NCBI GenBank assembly: GCA_937868025.1
Contig: CALMLJ010000131.1
Location: forward strand, 1-6,148
Source: an uncultured Acidimicrobiaceae bacterium
GTDB lineage: Bacteria > Actinomycetota > Acidimicrobiia > Acidimicrobiales > Microtrichaceae
Reading direction: 5' to 3'
Length of the DNA stretch: 6,148 nucleotides
The translations under genes and the position numbers were made by a program. The notes under the pieces were generated by a model, which ran no database searches, was not told the DNA's origin, and worked only from the letters and a program-made list of their open reading frames with translations. Positions 4,128 through 6,148 of the stretch are shown one piece after another; position 1 is the first letter of the stretch, and every line of letters begins with the position of its first letter.

Positions 4128-6148
4128 GTGACGCGCACTCCCCGGCGACACCTCGGTTGGCGCGCCTTCGCCGCGTCGCTCGTGCTCATCAGCCTGCTCA
4201 CGGGATTCGGGTACGCGGCGCTCCGCGCCAACTACGAGCAGAACCAGCGCGAGGCCATCGCCAACGTCGAGAAGACGGCCCGGCTCGCCGGCGCGTTGGG
4301 CGGCAGCCTCATCCAGCTCGTCCAACAGGAGATCGCGGTGCTCGGTACGTCCGCGCCCTTCGCGGATCTCGACGCAGCCGGGATCCAGCGCGCCATCGAC
4401 CTCGCCGTTCCGCGGAACATGGGCTTCGCCGGCGGCATGGTGTGGATCGACGCGCTCGGACAGGTCCGGGCGAGCTCGGTCGACACGGCCGAGGGAGCGC
4501 CCTCGCCGATCGACTTCACGTCCACCAACGCCGTGAAGGAGGCCTTGGCCGGGCGGCGCGCCGTCGAGACGTTGCGGGAGGAGGGCGACCAGTCGTACCG
4601 GCCGATCGTGTTCGCGATCCCCACCTATCAGGGCTTCGCGGTGTCCGGCGTCCTCGCCGGGGCGGTCACGTTCCCGTCGTCGAGCGACGACGTCGTGCGC
4701 TCGCTGTTCGGAACCGACGCCATCTTGGCGATCGACAGTGAGGGGCGGCAGGTCCTCGGGAGCGAGGAGGTCGACGAGCAGAGCATCGCGACAGCGGCGG
4801 CGACCCTGCGGATGGTCGACGCCGCTGCAGCCAAGGCCGAGGCCGATGCCGAGGCCAGCCCCGACGATGCGGCCGCCGGGAGCACGTTCCTCGACACCGA
4901 CAACGGTGTGTTCGCCGATGTCGACGGATCGGTCGTCGGCTACGCCAAGGTGCCGACCCCTGGCTGGCTCATCGTCGTCGACCGCCCCCGCGACGAGCTC
5001 TTCGCACCGCTGCGGTGGCAGTTCGAACGATCCCTCGTCGCGCTCGGCCTCCTGTTCCTGATGTCGCTGCTCGGCGCGGCGCTGGCATCGTGGCGGCTCG
5101 ATCGGGTGCACCGACGCGAGACCGAGAGCCGACAGCTCTTCCAGACGGTGCTCGAGCAGCTTCCCGTGGGCGTCGCCGCCGTCGACAAGGCCGGCCGGGT
5201 CGTTGTCACCAACGAACGCGCCGACCTCGCCCTCGGGGGGCGCCCCACGCCCGGCGACGCCGCGCCCGACACGCTGCGGGCAGCGGTCGACGCGGTGAAA
5301 CGCCGAGCGGCGGTGCGTGATCTCGACGTGAAAGCCGGGGAGTGGTCCCCGACCGGCGACTCGCGGACCCTCGTCGTGCGCGCCGCTCCGGTCGAGTCCG
5401 GCGGCCAGGTCACCGGTGCCGCCGCGATCGTCGAGGACGTGACCGACCAGCGCGAGCGCGAAGCGCGCGCCCAGCAGCTCGCGACGGCCACGGCCGGACT
5501 CGCGCTCGCGTCGAACCGACAGGAAGTGGCAGCGGTCGTCGCCGACGCGGTCCGGGCCTTCGGAGCGCAGTCGGCGATGGTGGTGCTGCGCGACGAACTC
5601 AAACCGAACCGCCTGGTACTCACCTCGACCTCCGGCTTCACCGACGAAGCGACCGCAGGATGGGAGTCCGTCGACGTCGACTCGGCGACGCCCGTGGCCG
5701 AGGCGGTCCGCACCGGCCGAGAGATCTTCGTGACACTCGAGGACGCCCCCGCCCGGTTCCCCGACATGGGCTCGCTGTTCGAGGACTCCGGCAACGAGGC
5801 CTGGGCAGCGCTGCCGCTGCGGTCGGCCGGCCGGATCGACGGCGCGCTGGGGCTCAGCTTCCGCCGAGCCGACGACGTCAATGTCGGTGCCCGCACCCAG
5901 CTCGTCGGATTCGCGGCGCAGGTGTCCCAGGCCCTGGACCGGGCCGTGCGTCAGAGCATCGAGCACGACGTCGCCCTGGTACTCCAACGCGGTCTGCTCC
6001 AACCGGCCGGGGGTGACGTGGTCGGCGTCGAGGTCGCCAGCCGCTACGTCCCCGCCGAGGACCATCTGGAGGTGGGCGGCGACTTCTTCGACGTGCTGCC
6101 CGTCGACGACGGCTCGGTCATGTTGGTGATCGGCGACGTGGTCGGCCA
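4128..6148 (+). CDS. Membrane sensor phosphatase: Cache-PAS-GAF-SpoIIE/PP2C (C-terminus outside window)
   Basis: 673 codons are present and the frame is still open at the right edge. Residues 12-32 form TM1. About 33-300 form an extracellular sensor resembling double Cache domains, ending in VGYAKVPTPGWLIVVDRP (270-287), a typical Cache closing strand. An Ala/Glu/Asp-rich stretch lies at 231-250. TM2 is about 302-321. A PAS domain follows (about 333-440; LPVGVAAVDKAGRVVVTNE near 345-363), then a GAF-like domain (about 450-608). LQRGLLQP (619-626) and VGGDFFDV (649-656) followed by VIGDVVG (667-673) are hallmark motifs of SpoIIE-type PP2C phosphatases, with Asp652 and Asp670 as metal ligands. 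Such enzymes dephosphorylate anti-sigma-factor antagonists in partner switching, but no partner is visible here. GTG 4128 is chosen because it directly precedes the basic N-terminus and TM1. GTG 4080 is the nearest alternative. Neither has a ribosome binding site. Function is inferred from domains. Confidence 0.87.
   Translation, partial: MTRTPRRHLGWRAFAASLVLISLLTGFGYAALRANYEQNQREAIANVEKTARLAGALGGSLIQLVQQEIAVLGTSAPFADLDAAGIQRAIDLAVPRNMGFAGGMVWIDALGQVRASSVDTAEGAPSPIDFTSTNAVKEALAGRRAVETLREEGDQSYRPIVFAIPTYQGFAVSGVLAGAVTFPSSSDDVVRSLFGTDAILAIDSEGRQVLGSEEVDEQSIATAAATLRMVDAAAAKAEADAEASPDDAAAGSTFLDTDNGVFADVDGSVVGYAKVPTPGWLIVVDRPRDELFAPLRWQFERSLVALGLLFLMSLLGAALASWRLDRVHRRETESRQLFQTVLEQLPVGVAAVDKAGRVVVTNERADLALGGRPTPGDAAPDTLRAAVDAVKRRAAVRDLDVKAGEWSPTGDSRTLVVRAAPVESGGQVTGAAAIVEDVTDQREREARAQQLATATAGLALASNRQEVAAVVADAVRAFGAQSAMVVLRDELKPNRLVLTSTSGFTDEATAGWESVDVDSATPVAEAVRTGREIFVTLEDAPARFPDMGSLFEDSGNEAWAALPLRSAGRIDGALGLSFRRADDVNVGARTQLVGFAAQVSQALDRAVRQSIEHDVALVLQRGLLQPAGGDVVGVEVASRYVPAEDHLEVGGDFFDVLPVDDGSVMLVIGDVVG

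Noticed and set aside
2705..4741. Long open frame of 678 codons on the plus strand across NDH-2
   Set aside because: It is antisense to an unmistakable NDH-2, has low-complexity composition, and also runs into the phosphatase gene in another frame.
4008..6065. Long open frame of 685 codons on the minus strand, antisense to the sensor phosphatase
   Set aside because: Its product is Arg/Gly/Asp/His-rich with no recognisable domain. Such frames are expected opposite high-GC genes, and the plus-strand gene has clear Cache, PAS, GAF and PP2C motifs.

Overview
The window is very GC-rich (by eye about two thirds or more), strongly G/C-biased at third codon positions, and almost fully coding. The protein families point to a high-GC actinobacterium, possibly one of the Acidimicrobiia. 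This is inferred from composition and protein style, because no taxonomic marker gene is present.

Left part, minus strand. Positions 1-164 hold the N-terminus of a receiver-domain response regulator that runs off the left edge. A 129-base gap (165-293) carries a plausible promoter for it, plus small inverted and tandem repeats. To the right is a probable three-gene operon, read right to left: a type II NADH dehydrogenase (4066-2651), a glutathionyl-hydroquinone-reductase-type GST (2632-1616), and a secreted DUF3089 alpha/beta-hydrolase-like lipoprotein (1616-294). The gap between the first two genes is 18 bases. The second and third overlap by one base (TGATG). A strong 9-bp hairpin lies at that second junction.

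Right part, plus strand. Diverging from the NADH dehydrogenase is a large membrane sensor whose C-terminus runs off the right edge (4128-6148+). It has one TM helix, a Cache-like extracellular domain, a second TM helix, then PAS, GAF and a SpoIIE/PP2C-type Ser/Thr phosphatase domain. Such proteins usually feed partner-switching control of sigma factors or other stress outputs.

The best regulatory signal is a perfect TGTGA-N6-TCACA palindrome with 8-bp arms (4019-4040), which matches the Crp/GlxR consensus. It lies inside the first codons of the NADH dehydrogenase and about 90 bases upstream of the phosphatase gene, so it could control either or both.

The minus-strand operon has a quinone theme. 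NDH-2 reduces the membrane quinone pool, and the GST-family enzyme is of the type that removes thiol adducts from hydroquinones. No CRISPR array, tRNA, rRNA, insertion sequence or clear defence system was seen. I see no strong evidence of a wholly new system. The most testable novelties are the quinone reduction/repair gene linkage, the intragenic Crp-like site, and the altered thiol-binding motif of the GST.
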